Positions 43,338 through 52,171 of a stretch of DNA of 64,000 nucleotides are shown here, in pieces; position 1 is the first letter of the stretch; every line of letters begins with the position of its first letter. Under the pieces are notes generated by a model, which made no database searches, was not told the origin of the DNA, and saw nothing but the letters and a program-made list of their open reading frames with translations. This stretch comes from Streptomyces seoulensis (GTDB lineage Bacteria > Actinomycetota > Actinomycetes > Streptomycetales > Streptomycetaceae): NCBI RefSeq assembly GCF_022846655.1, contig NZ_AP025667.1:4129001-4193000 (forward strand), read 5' to 3'. The translations under genes were made by a program, and so were the position numbers.

Positions 43338-45368
43338 TCAGCTCCCTCCGAGCACGGCGCGACGGCCTCTGCGCACGGCCAGGGGCGCCTTGTCGAAGGG
43401 GTCGCCGTGCAGGTACCGGCCCAGCGCGGTGAGCGGGAACACCTGCCGGTAGAGGTGGTAGTTGATCGAGAAGTCCCAGGGGAAGCCGGTCCCGGTGAAG
43501 TACGGCTCGTCCCAGGAGCCGTCCTCCCGCTGGGTCGCGGCGAGCCACCGCACCCCGCGCTCGACGGCCTCGGAGCCCTTCTCCCCCGCCGCGAGCAGCG
43601 CCATCAGGGCCCAGCCGGTCTGGGAGGCGGTGGAGGCACCCCGGCCGCTCCATTCCTTGGCGTGCTTGTACGAGCGCAGGTCCTCGCCCCAGCCGCCGTC
43701 GTCGTTCTGGGCCCGCTGGAGCCAGTGCACCGCGCGGCGGATCGCCGGGTGGGAGGCGGGCATGCCGACCGCGGTGAGGGCGGGTACCACCGAGCCGGTG
43801 CCGTAGACGTAGTTGACGCCCCAGCGGCCGAACCAGGAGCCGTCCGCCTCCTGTTCGGCGAGCAGCCAGGCGATGCCGCGCCGGGTGCGCGGGTCGTGGG
43901 CGAGCCCCTCGGCCGCCATCATCTCCACGACGTGGGCGGTGACATCGGCGGACGGCGGGTCGATGACCTCGCCGAAGTCGCAGAACGGCAGCCGGTTGGG
44001 GAACGGGCTGGTGTTGTCGACGTCGAAGGCGCCCCAGGCGCCGTTCTTCGACTGCATCCCGAAGTTCCAGCGCACCGCGCGCCCGATCGCCCCGTCCACC
44101 TTGCCGGGGTCGGGGTGGCGGACCCGGCGCAGTGCGAGGGCGACCTCGGCGGTGTCGTCGATGTCGGGGTAGTTGTCGTTGTGGAACTCGAACGCCCATC
44201 CACCGGGCGGGAGTTGGGGGCGCTTGACGGACCAGTCGCCGGGGCGGCGGATCTCCTCGCCCAGCATCCAGTCGGCGGCCTTGACCAACTGGGGGTGGTC
44301 GGCGGGGAGTCCGGCGTCGGCCAGGGCGATGACGGCGAGGCAGGTGTCCCACACCGGGGACTGGCACGCCTCGATCATCCGGGCCCCGTCCTCGCGCCAC
44401 ACGGCGAACCGGTCCAGCGACTCCAGCCCGGCGCGCATCACGGGGTGTTGGAGGTCGTAGCCGAGCAGGTGCAGCGCGATGACCGAGTACACGGCCGGAG
44501 GCTGGATGCCGCCCCAGCAGCCGTCGTTCTCCTGGCGTTCGACGATCCAGCGCGCGGCGGCGTTCATCGCGGCCCGGCGCACCCGGCGCGGTACGGCCTT
44601 GCGTAGCCAGTGCACCACCCGGTCGAGCCGCTCGAAGGCGCCGTCCCAACTGGCCAGCGGCGAGAGCGGCTTGGGCGGGTTGGGGTTGGCCGGGTCGGTG
44701 TGCAGCTCGCCGAGCGGGAAGGGTGCCGGGCGTACCGGGCGCTTGGCCGAGACGATGGTCAGCGGCACGATGGTCTGCCGGGCCCAGCAGCCGAAGTCGT
44801 AGATGTTGAGCGGCAGCCAGGTGGGGAACCAGATGAGTTCCGGAGGGAGTTCGGGCAGGTCCTCCCACTTCCACCAGCCGAACAGGGCGAGCCAGATCCG
44901 GGTGAAGACTCGGGCGGAGGCGATGCCCCCGCGTTCGCGGACCCAGGCCGAGGCGCGTGCCATGTGGGGGGCGTCGGGGGCGTCACCGGCCAGGCGCAGC
45001 GCGACGTACGCCTCGACGGTGGCGGACAGCTCGCCGGGCCCGCCGTAGAAGGTCGCCCAGGCGCCGTCCGCGCGCTGCTCGCCCCGGATGAACAGGGCGG
45101 CGGCGCGGGTGGTCGCCTCGTCGCGGATGCCGAGGAACTGGCGCAGCAGGAGATCCTCGGCGTCCATGGTGACGTTGGTCTCCAGGTCGCCCTTCCACCA
45201 GCCCTCGGGGTCCTGCCCGGCGAGCAGGAACTCGGTGGCGCGCAGTACGGCGCGTTCGGCGGCCTGATGCGCCCCGGCCGCCAGGGGGGTGGTGCTGTCG
45301 GTGTCGCTGGCCGCGGCAGCGCGGGGCGGGATCGTGGCCCCGGTGCTTCCGTCGGTCGTCGCTGTCAT
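43338..45368 (-). CDS. shc: Squalene-hopene cyclase
   Basis: A 676-residue class II triterpene cyclase that converts squalene to hopene at the membrane. The acid motif is present as 'YPDIDDTAEVAL' (D-x-D-D), and QW-type repeats occur throughout ('DGSWFGRWGVNYVYGTG', 'QNDDGGWGEDLRSY', 'QREDGSWDEPYFTGTGFP'). The ATG at 45368 follows AGGGGAAG and yields the usual length; an upstream frame extension is ignored. The 117 bases before it show no feature beyond that ribosome site. Confidence 0.96.
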   Translation of the reverse strand: MTATTDGSTGATIPPRAAAASDTDSTTPLAAGAHQAAERAVLRATEFLLAGQDPEGWWKGDLETNVTMDAEDLLLRQFLGIRDEATTRAAALFIRGEQRADGAWATFYGGPGELSATVEAYVALRLAGDAPDAPHMARASAWVRERGGIASARVFTRIWLALFGWWKWEDLPELPPELIWFPTWLPLNIYDFGCWARQTIVPLTIVSAKRPVRPAPFPLGELHTDPANPNPPKPLSPLASWDGAFERLDRVVHWLRKAVPRRVRRAAMNAAARWIVERQENDGCWGGIQPPAVYSVIALHLLGYDLQHPVMRAGLESLDRFAVWREDGARMIEACQSPVWDTCLAVIALADAGLPADHPQLVKAADWMLGEEIRRPGDWSVKRPQLPPGGWAFEFHNDNYPDIDDTAEVALALRRVRHPDPGKVDGAIGRAVRWNFGMQSKNGAWGAFDVDNTSPFPNRLPFCDFGEVIDPPSADVTAHVVEMMAAEGLAHDPRTRRGIAWLLAEQEADGSWFGRWGVNYVYGTGSVVPALTAVGMPASHPAIRRAVHWLQRAQNDDGGWGEDLRSYKHAKEWSGRGASTASQTGWALMALLAAGEKGSEAVERGVRWLAATQREDGSWDEPYFTGTGFPWDFSINYHLYRQVFPLTALGRYLHGDPFDKAPLAVRRGRRAVLGGS

Positions 45369-45485
45369 GGCTTCCCCTTTAGGCAGTCGTACGAGTCGTG
45401 CTGCTGTGGGTCCGCCGTCGGCCGGTGTCGGTGCTTCGCGCCGCACCGGCCGGCGACTACGCGAGGATTATTCGGCCGATGTCGA

Positions 45486-46619
45486 TCATCTCTTCCTCAC
45501 GACGACGAAGTCGGCGAGCGCCGTGAAGGCGGCCCGCACCCGGTCGGGCATGTCGACGGCGTGCAGGGCCTCGATGGCGACGGCGTGCTGGCGCCGCGCC
45601 TCGTCCGCCGTCCACTCGCGGCCGCCCGCCTCCTCGATGAGCGCGGCGCGGGCCGCGAACTCCGCCTCGGAGAAGGCGGCGAAGTCGCTGCTCTTGGCGT
45701 CAGCGGCGAGGATCTCGCCGAGCCGCTCGGAGGCGCTGCCACCGGCGGCCAGGGCGGCCACCACGGGCAGGGACTTCTTGCGCTGGCGCAGGTCGCTCCA
45801 GGTCTGCTTGCCGGTGGCCTCCGGGTCGCCCCAGATGCCGAGGAGGTCGTCCACGGCCTGGAAGGCGAGGCCGAGGTGGTAGCCGTAGCGCTCCAGGGCG
45901 TCGGCGGTGATGTCGTCGGCGCCGCCGAGGACCGCGCCGATGGAGGAGGCGCAGGCCAGCAGGGCGCCGGTCTTGTTGCCCTCCATCTCCAGGCACTCCT
46001 CGACGCTGACGCGGTCGCGGTGCTCGTAGGAGATGTCCTGGGCCTGGCCGTCGATCAGGGCGCGGGTGGCGGTGGTCAGGCGGCGGGTGGCGCGGCCGGC
46101 CTCGACGGTGCCGAGCTCCAGCAGGACCTCGTTGCCGAGGGCGAACAGGGCGTCGCCGACCAGGATGGCCTGGGCGGGGCCGTGCACCTTCCACACCGTG
46201 TCGCGGTGGCGGCGCTGCTCGTCGCCGTCCATCAGGTCGTCGTGCAGCAGCGAGAAGTTGTGGACCAGCTCGACGGCGACCGCGCCCGGTACGCCGACCT
46301 CGGGGGCGGCCCCGGTGACCTCGGCGGAGAGCACGGCGAGGGCGGGGCGCACGGCCTTGCCGCCGTCACCGGCGGCCGGGTTCCCGGCGGCGTCGATCCA
46401 GCCGAAGTGGTAGGCGGCGACCGTGTCCATGGGGGGCGCCAGCCGGTCGACGGCAGCGCGCAGGACCGGAGTGGCCAGGGTCCGGCCGCGCTCCAGCAGT
46501 GCGGTCACGTCCACCGCGGCGGCGGCTGTCGAGGCCGGGGGCGGCACAGTGGGCACAGTCTCTCCTCTTGTTGCGGTACCGGGGGTGCGGGGCCCCTCCG
46601 GGCTGTGCTGATCGAGCAT
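45486..46619 (-). CDS. Polyprenyl (farnesyl-type) diphosphate synthase
   Basis: A 377-residue trans-prenyl synthase with first and second Asp-rich motifs 'LLHDDLMDGDEQRR' and 'FQAVDDLLGIWGDPEATGK'. The residues before the first motif ('VELVHNFS') are small to medium, in line with a short-chain product such as farnesyl diphosphate, the precursor of squalene. The first 60 residues are Ala/Pro/Thr-rich and may be over-extended. Its ATG overlaps the hpnE stop (TGATG). Confidence 0.9.
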   Translation of the reverse strand: MLDQHSPEGPRTPGTATRGETVPTVPPPASTAAAAVDVTALLERGRTLATPVLRAAVDRLAPPMDTVAAYHFGWIDAAGNPAAGDGGKAVRPALAVLSAEVTGAAPEVGVPGAVAVELVHNFSLLHDDLMDGDEQRRHRDTVWKVHGPAQAILVGDALFALGNEVLLELGTVEAGRATRRLTTATRALIDGQAQDISYEHRDRVSVEECLEMEGNKTGALLACASSIGAVLGGADDITADALERYGYHLGLAFQAVDDLLGIWGDPEATGKQTWSDLRQRKKSLPVVAALAAGGSASERLGEILAADAKSSDFAAFSEAEFAARAALIEEAGGREWTADEARRQHAVAIEALHAVDMPDRVRAAFTALADFVVVRKR

Positions 46620-48058
46620 CAGGCCGCCTCCTCGAGTTGGAAGAGGTGGCGGGGGCGGGGCCGGCCCAGGGCGCCGAGCGCGGCGTCGGCCGCGCTCACG
46701 CCGCTGCGGACCGCACTCTCCATGGTCGCGGGCCACCCGGTGGCGGTCCACGCTCCGGCCAGGTACAGGCCGGGAACCTTGGTGCGGGCGCCGGGGCGCA
46801 GCCGCCCGACGCCGGGGGCGGGGGCGAACGTCGCGGTGCGCTCGCGGGTCACGAAGAAGTCCCGTACCTCGGCGGTGCGGGCGCCGGGGACGAGCCGCTC
46901 CAGCTCGGGCAGGTAGCGCTCGCGCAGCTCGGCGACGGGGGCGTCGATGTCGTCCTGGGCCGCCGACTGGGACAGCGCGAGGTACTGGCCCTCGCGCAGC
47001 CCGGAGGCGGCGGTGCGGTCGAACACCCACTGCACGGGGGTGCCGAGCGCGGCGAAGAAGGGCCGGGCGAGCACCGGGCGGTCGTAGACGACGTGCACGT
47101 TGAGGATCGGCGCGGTGCCGATGCGCAGCAGCCGCCCGGGGTCGTCGAGGGCGCCGTCCGGCAGCAGGTCGTGGGTCTCGCGCTGGGGTACGGCGAGGAC
47201 GACGGCGTCGGCGTCGATCGTCTCGCCGGGCACCTGGACGCTCCAGCGCCCGTCCCCGTTCCGGTGGACGGAGGTGACGCGGGTACGGAGCTCGGTACGG
47301 ACGCCCGCGGAGTCGAGCGCCTTGCGGGCCAGCCGGTCGTGCAGGTCGCCCAGCGGGACGTGCGCCCAGCCGATGTCGGCCGCGCCCGGCTCGGAGAGCA
47401 GACCGGTCTTGAACACCATGGCGGCGAGCCCCAGCGAGGCGTCGCCCGCGACCGCGTTGAGGGTGGCGATCCCGACCAGGTCCCACAGGGCCTCGATGGC
47501 GCGCGCCGACTGGCCGTGCCGGGCCAGCCAGGAGCCGAAGTCCTCGTGGTCCAGGGCCGGGTCGGTGGGGTCGAGTCCCTTGAGCGCGAGCGCGGCCCGC
47601 CCGACGGAGGCGCGCTCGGCGAGCGAGAGGTGCGGGTAGGCGGCCAGGCTGCGCCCCAGGTGGAGGGGGACGGGCAGCGGGTCGCGCCGCAGCCTGCCGA
47701 GCCGCCGGCCCTCGGGCTTGGCGAGGTCGACCACGGGTACGTCCAGGCGCTCCTGGAGCGGCGCCAGTGCCGTGCCCTCGATCCGGTCCAGGAACCAGCG
47801 GTAGGCGGTGCAGCAGCGCAGGTAGACGTGCTGGCCGTTGTCCACGGTCAGCTCGCCGCGCTGGAAGGAGAAGGCGAGCCCGCCGAGCCTCGGCCGGCCT
47901 TCGAGCAGGGTGACGCGGACGCCCGCGTCGGCGAGGGCGAGGGCCGCGGTGACTCCGGCGAGCCCGCCGCCGACCACGACGGCGTCCCGGCCGCTGGTGC
48001 CGGCCGGGGCGAGGGGTTCGGTGGCGTGTGCCCGTGCGGGCCGTGGGGCCTCGCTCAT
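46619..48058 (-). CDS. hpnE: Hydroxysqualene dehydroxylase HpnE
   Basis: A 479-residue FAD amine-oxidase-type protein. 'AVVVGGGLAGVTAALALADAGVRVTLLEGRPRLGG' binds FAD at the N-terminus, and 'GLYLAGAWTATGWPATMESAVRSG' closes the domain near 445. HpnE reduces hydroxysqualene to squalene after HpnD and HpnC. The ATG at 48058 has GAAGGA seven bases upstream. The 130 bases between it and the hpnD stop show nothing recognisable. Confidence 0.92.
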   Translation of the reverse strand: MSEAPRPARAHATEPLAPAGTSGRDAVVVGGGLAGVTAALALADAGVRVTLLEGRPRLGGLAFSFQRGELTVDNGQHVYLRCCTAYRWFLDRIEGTALAPLQERLDVPVVDLAKPEGRRLGRLRRDPLPVPLHLGRSLAAYPHLSLAERASVGRAALALKGLDPTDPALDHEDFGSWLARHGQSARAIEALWDLVGIATLNAVAGDASLGLAAMVFKTGLLSEPGAADIGWAHVPLGDLHDRLARKALDSAGVRTELRTRVTSVHRNGDGRWSVQVPGETIDADAVVLAVPQRETHDLLPDGALDDPGRLLRIGTAPILNVHVVYDRPVLARPFFAALGTPVQWVFDRTAASGLREGQYLALSQSAAQDDIDAPVAELRERYLPELERLVPGARTAEVRDFFVTRERTATFAPAPGVGRLRPGARTKVPGLYLAGAWTATGWPATMESAVRSGVSAADAALGALGRPRPRHLFQLEEAA

Positions 48059-48188
48059 CTCGCGTCCTTCCGTGCGTGCCGCGCGTGCTGGTCGAACCGT
48101 GCACGTCCGGCCGTCGCAGTCAGGGACGCCACGCCGGGGCCACGGGTTGCCCGGCGGGCCGGAGCCGCCTCCTGGGGCCCCGCCGCCA

Positions 48189-49139
48189 TCAGGCACGCCT
48201 CCTGAGGGTCTGCCGCGACACGTGCCGGGTGTCGAAGCCGGACAGGCCGCGCACGGCGACGTACGCCTTCTCGCGGCCGGGCAGCGAGACGCGGCCGCGC
48301 AGCACGGCCTCCGGGTCGCGCTCGATACGGTCGAGCAGGCGGCGGTAGATGCCGGCCATGGCGGCGACGCAGGCGCCGCTGCGGCGGTCCAGCATGGGCA
48401 GCAGCCGGTAGCCCTCGGCGAACAGGGCGCGGGCGCGGCGGACCTCGAAGTGGACGAGGCCCGCGAAGTCGGAGCCCTCGGGCGGGGTGGGTCCGGCGAA
48501 CCCGGCCGAGCAGCCGAACTTGGCCAGGTCGTCGGCGGGCAGGTAGGTGCGGCCGCCCTCGGCGTCCTCGCGCACGTCCCGGAGGATGTTGGTGAGCTGC
48601 AGGGCGAGGCCGAGCGTGTCGGCGTACTCGGGGGCGCGCTCGGCGCCGCGTGCGCCGGGTTCGGTGCCGAAGACGCCGAGCGAGAGGCGGCCGATGGCGC
48701 CGGCCACGCAGCGGCAGTAGACCTTGAGGTCGTCCCAGGTCTCGTAGGTCGCGCCGCGCAGGTCCATCTGGACGCCGTCGATCAGCTCGTCCAGGCCGCC
48801 GAGCGGGATCGGGAAGGCGCCGGCGGCATGGGTGAGGGCGACGGCCACCGGGTCGGTGTCGTCCTCCTCGACCGCGCCCGCCTGGATGCGGGCGAGCAGC
48901 GCCCTGGTGTCCTCCAGCCGGTCCACCTTGACGTCGCCGGGCAGCTCGCCGTCGCCGATGTCGTCGACGCGCCGTGAGAAGGCGTAGAGCGCCGACATGG
49001 CGCGGCGCTCGGGCGTCGGCAGCAGCCGGATGCCGTAGGCGAAGTTGCGGGCCTGCTGGCCGGTGACCGTCTCGCAGTAGCGATAGGCGGCGAGTACCGG
49101 CGCGGACACGGCTTGCGTAGCCTCCACGGCCCGGATCAC
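48189..49139 (-). CDS. hpnD: Presqualene diphosphate synthase HpnD
   Basis: A 316-residue squalene/phytoene synthase-fold protein. Motif 'SALYAFSRRVDDIGDG' gives the first Asp-rich site and 'LTNILRDVREDAEGGRTYLPADDL' the second. HpnD makes presqualene diphosphate from two farnesyl diphosphates. It starts with GTG in a GTGA overlap with hpnC; a second GTG four codons later is possible. Confidence 0.93.
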   Translation of the reverse strand: MIRAVEATQAVSAPVLAAYRYCETVTGQQARNFAYGIRLLPTPERRAMSALYAFSRRVDDIGDGELPGDVKVDRLEDTRALLARIQAGAVEEDDTDPVAVALTHAAGAFPIPLGGLDELIDGVQMDLRGATYETWDDLKVYCRCVAGAIGRLSLGVFGTEPGARGAERAPEYADTLGLALQLTNILRDVREDAEGGRTYLPADDLAKFGCSAGFAGPTPPEGSDFAGLVHFEVRRARALFAEGYRLLPMLDRRSGACVAAMAGIYRRLLDRIERDPEAVLRGRVSLPGREKAYVAVRGLSGFDTRHVSRQTLRRRA

Positions 49140-50032
49140 CCCTCTCCTCGCAGAGTCGTGCCCGCCTCGCGCAGCAGCTGGAGCTTGCCGGGTCTGGGAG
49201 GGCCGGGAAGTACGTCGTGATCGGCGGCGGCGATCGCCCGGACCGCCGCCCTTCCTCCCGCCACGAACCCCGCGAGCAACAGCTTCAGCCTGCCGTGGAC
49301 GCTACCCACGAGGGGGGCGCCTTCATTCAGCAGCTCGCTCGCGCGCTCGCATTCGAACGCCACCAGGGCGCGTACGGACGCGCCGGCGCTCGGCACGGCG
49401 AGGTCGGACTCCTGGACATGGAAACGCTTCATGTCCTGGGCGGGCAGGTAGATGCGGTCGCGGCCGAGGTCCTCGGCCACGTCCTGGAGGTGCTCGACGA
49501 TCTGCAGCGCGGTGCAGATCGCGTCGGAGCGGCGGACGCGCTCGGGGGTCTCGGTGCCGGTGACGGCGAGCACGAGGCGGCCGACCGGGTTGGCGGAGAG
49601 TTCGCAGTAGGCGCGCAGGTCGTCGTAGGTCTCGTACCGGGTGACGAGCTGGTCCTGGCGGTTGGCGGCGATCAGGCCGAGGAAGGGCTCGGGGGTGAGG
49701 CCGCGGCGGCGCACGGTGGGCTGCAGGCGGCGCAGCAGGGGGTGGTGCGGGGTGCCGTCGAAGACGCGGCGCAGGTCGGTCTCGAAGGCGTCGAGGACGG
49801 CGACGCGGTCGTCGGCCCGCTCCGGGGGGACGCCGAGGATGCGGGCGTCGGCTCCGCCGGGGGCAAGGTCGCCGTCGCCGATGTCGTCGACCAGGCGGGC
49901 GAAGCCGTAGACGGCCATGAGGTCGGTGCGCCAGGCCCGGGGCAGGAAGAAGGGGGCCACGGGGAAGTTCTCGCGCGCGGCCTTGTCCAGCGTGGCGCGT
50001 TCCAGTGCCGTCGCCGTGTCGGTTCCCGTCAC
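49136..50032 (-). CDS. hpnC: Hydroxysqualene synthase HpnC
   Basis: A 298-residue squalene/phytoene synthase-fold protein with 'MAVYGFARLVDDIGDGD' and 'EHLQDVAEDLGRDRIYLPAQDM'. HpnC converts presqualene diphosphate to hydroxysqualene. It is the first large gene of the hopanoid locus. Its GTG start overlaps the stop of a 21-codon ORF (GTGA), which suggests it is translated by coupling to that mini-ORF. Confidence 0.93.
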   Translation of the reverse strand: MTGTDTATALERATLDKAARENFPVAPFFLPRAWRTDLMAVYGFARLVDDIGDGDLAPGGADARILGVPPERADDRVAVLDAFETDLRRVFDGTPHHPLLRRLQPTVRRRGLTPEPFLGLIAANRQDQLVTRYETYDDLRAYCELSANPVGRLVLAVTGTETPERVRRSDAICTALQIVEHLQDVAEDLGRDRIYLPAQDMKRFHVQESDLAVPSAGASVRALVAFECERASELLNEGAPLVGSVHGRLKLLLAGFVAGGRAAVRAIAAADHDVLPGPPRPGKLQLLREAGTTLRGEG

Positions 50033-50094
50033 TGCGCGCTGCCCGGTCCGAGGACGGCGCGGCTCACGTTGAGCTGGGGAGTTTCCGTAGCCAT
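50029..50094 (-). CDS. Mini-ORF coupled to hpnC
   Basis: A 21-codon ORF (MATETPQLNVSRAVLGPGSA-, ending in Gln) whose TGA lies within the GTGA at the hpnC start. A GGGAG ribosome site lies about nine bases before its ATG, while hpnC has only the inside of this ORF for initiation. A GTG three codons upstream is an alternative start. It has no cysteine or other amino-acid run that would mark an attenuator. The upstream bases to about 50,345 hold the promoter region of the hopanoid operon, with no clear box. Confidence 0.5.
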   Translation of the reverse strand: MATETPQLNVSRAVLGPGSAQ

Positions 50095-50347
50095 TGCCGT
50101 CACATCTCCCGTTCTACACTGCCGACCCGATACACACTATTTCGGACACGCCGCCGACCCTCCGGGGGGCGTCCCGGCGGAGGGTGTCGCGCATTATCGC
50201 CCCGATTGCCGGTTTCCGGCACCGGTACAGCTTACGTTGTACGACGCGACATGGTCCGTCGGGGTGTCCGGCGCACCACGACAACACACCGATCGGCGCC
50301 AGGATTCCTGTGCGCCACCGGAGTTGACGCATCCTTTGCAGACGCGT

Positions 50348-50375
50348 GGCCCCGCCGGACTCGTCCGGCAGGGCC
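50348..50375 (-). terminator. Terminator-like hairpin after the ABC exporter ATPase gene
   Basis: GGCCC-x-GCCGGA pairs with TCCGGC-x-GGGCC around a CTCG loop, leaving one mismatch. It lies 17 bases past the stop of the gene at 50392-51174, between that gene and the hopanoid promoter region. Confidence 0.65.
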
Positions 50376-50391
50376 CCGACCGTCCCGCGGG

Positions 50392-51174
50392 CTACTTGCC
50401 CGTGAACTTCTCGTACTCCTTGAGGACCTCTTCGGTGGGTCCGTCCATGCGGAGTTCGCCGCGCTCCAGCCACAGGACGCGGTTGCAGGTGTCGCGGATG
50501 GACTTGTTGTTGTGGCTCACCAGGAAGACCGTGCCGGCCTCCTTGCGCAGTTCCCGGATGCGCTCCTCGGAACGCTTCTGGAAGGCGCGGTCACCGGTGG
50601 CCAGCGCCTCGTCGATCATGAGGACGTCGTGGTCCTTGGCCGCGGCGATGGAGAACCGCAGCCGGGCCGCCATGCCGGAGGAGTACGTACGCATCGGCAG
50701 GGTGATGAAGTCGCCCTTGTCGTTGATCCCGGAGAAGTCGACGATCCGCTGGTAGCGCTCCTTGATCTGCTCGCGGGACATCCCCATGGCGAGACCGCCC
50801 AGGATGACGTTCCGCTCACCGGTCAGGTCGCTCATCAGGGCCGCGTTGACGCCCAGCAGCGAGGGCTGGCCGTCGGTGTAGACCTTGCCCGTCTCCGCCG
50901 GGAGCAGGCCGGCGATGGCCCGCAGCAGGGTGGACTTGCCGGAGCCGTTGGAGCCGATCAGGCCGATGGCCTCGCCCCGGTAGGCGGTGAAGGAGACCCC
51001 GCGCACGGCGTGCACCTTGCGCACACCCCGCTGCTCGCCGCCGCGCTTGAGGATGCGGCTCAGCGCGGCGGTGGCGCTCCCCTTGCCCGTCTTGGCACCG
51101 TTGACCCGGTAGACGATGTGCAGCTCGTCCGCGATGACGGTCGGACGGCGCTCGCCGGTGTTCTGCTCAGCCAC
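50392..51174 (-). CDS. Polysaccharide/teichoic-acid-type ABC exporter ATPase
   Basis: A 260-residue TagH/Wzt-like ATPase without a C-terminal sugar-binding domain. Walker A 'GLIGSNGSGKSTLLRAIAGLLPAETG', 'LTGERNVILGGLAMGMSREQI', signature 'YSSGMAARLRFSIAAAK' and Walker B 'VLMIDEALATGD' are present. It powers export of a lipid-linked glycan or polyol-phosphate polymer with the permease encoded just upstream (eight-base overlap). It is the last gene of the envelope cluster. Confidence 0.93.
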   Translation of the reverse strand: MAEQNTGERRPTVIADELHIVYRVNGAKTGKGSATAALSRILKRGGEQRGVRKVHAVRGVSFTAYRGEAIGLIGSNGSGKSTLLRAIAGLLPAETGKVYTDGQPSLLGVNAALMSDLTGERNVILGGLAMGMSREQIKERYQRIVDFSGINDKGDFITLPMRTYSSGMAARLRFSIAAAKDHDVLMIDEALATGDRAFQKRSEERIRELRKEAGTVFLVSHNNKSIRDTCNRVLWLERGELRMDGPTEEVLKEYEKFTGK

Positions 51175-52096
51175 GGCCGTACCGCTCCTCAGCCTTCCAG
51201 AAGTACACGAAGCCGCCGACGCAGACGACCACGGCCCAGCCCAGGGCGAGGGCCCACACGTGCGGGGGCAGGTTCGAGGCGCCGTACTCGTCGATCAGCG
51301 CGAAGCGCATCAGGTCCATGTAGACGGCCGCCGGGTTGGCCTGCAGCACCCGGACGATCCACTCGGGCCTGCCCGCCAGCATGTTGTTGATGGAGAACAT
51401 CACGCCGGAGGCGTACATCCAGGTCCGCAGGATGAACGGCATGAGCTGGGCGAGGTCGGGCGTCTTGGCGCCCATGCGGGCCACGATCATCGCGAGGCCG
51501 GTGTTGAACATGAACTGCAGCACCAGCACCGGCAGGATCAGCAGCCAGGACAGCCGCGGATAGTTGCCGAACCCGATCGCCACCAGGAACACGACGATCA
51601 TGGAGAACAGCAACTGCTGGAGCTGCTGCAGGGAGAACGAGATCGGCAGCGCGGCGCGCGGGAAGTGCAGGGCGCGCACCAGGCCCAGGTTGCCGGAGAT
51701 CGCGCGGACGCCCGACATCAGCGAGCTCTGCGTGAAGGTGAACACGAACACGCCGGTGACCAGGAACGGCACGTACACGTCGTGCGACATGCCCCGGCTG
51801 GCCTTGAGGATCAGCCCGAAGATCGCGTAGTACACGGCCGCGTTCAGCAGCGGGGTGGCCACCTGCCAGAGCTGGCCCAGCTTGGCCTGGCTGTACTGCG
51901 CCGTCAGCTTCGCCTGGGAGAAGGCGAGGATGAAGTGGCGCCGGTTCCACAGCTGCCGGACGTACTCGACGAGCGAGGGGCGGGCACCGCTCACGGCGAG
52001 CCCGTACTTGGCGGCGAGATCCGCCGCCGGCAGTCCCTCGTCGGGCGACGGAGGCGCGGTCACCGCGACACCGCCGTCATGGGTTCTCTCACTCAC
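51167..52096 (-). CDS. Polysaccharide/teichoic-acid-type ABC exporter permease
   Basis: A 309-residue ABC-2 (TagG/Wzm) permease with about six membrane segments: 'RHFILAFSQAKLTAQYSQAKLGQLWQVATPLLNAAVYYAIFGLILKAS' is the typical N-terminal amphipathic helix and first spans; 'VWALALGWAVVVCVGGFVYFWKAEERYG' closes the protein. It moves the cluster's product across the membrane together with the ATPase. Confidence 0.93.
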   Translation of the reverse strand: MSERTHDGGVAVTAPPSPDEGLPAADLAAKYGLAVSGARPSLVEYVRQLWNRRHFILAFSQAKLTAQYSQAKLGQLWQVATPLLNAAVYYAIFGLILKASRGMSHDVYVPFLVTGVFVFTFTQSSLMSGVRAISGNLGLVRALHFPRAALPISFSLQQLQQLLFSMIVVFLVAIGFGNYPRLSWLLILPVLVLQFMFNTGLAMIVARMGAKTPDLAQLMPFILRTWMYASGVMFSINNMLAGRPEWIVRVLQANPAAVYMDLMRFALIDEYGASNLPPHVWALALGWAVVVCVGGFVYFWKAEERYGRG

Positions 52097-52171
52097 AGGT
52101 GGAAACTTTCGTCTTCGAGTGCGTCGTGTACTTCGCGTGCGCCGGGACGCGGGCCCGCCCCGTCGAGCTTC

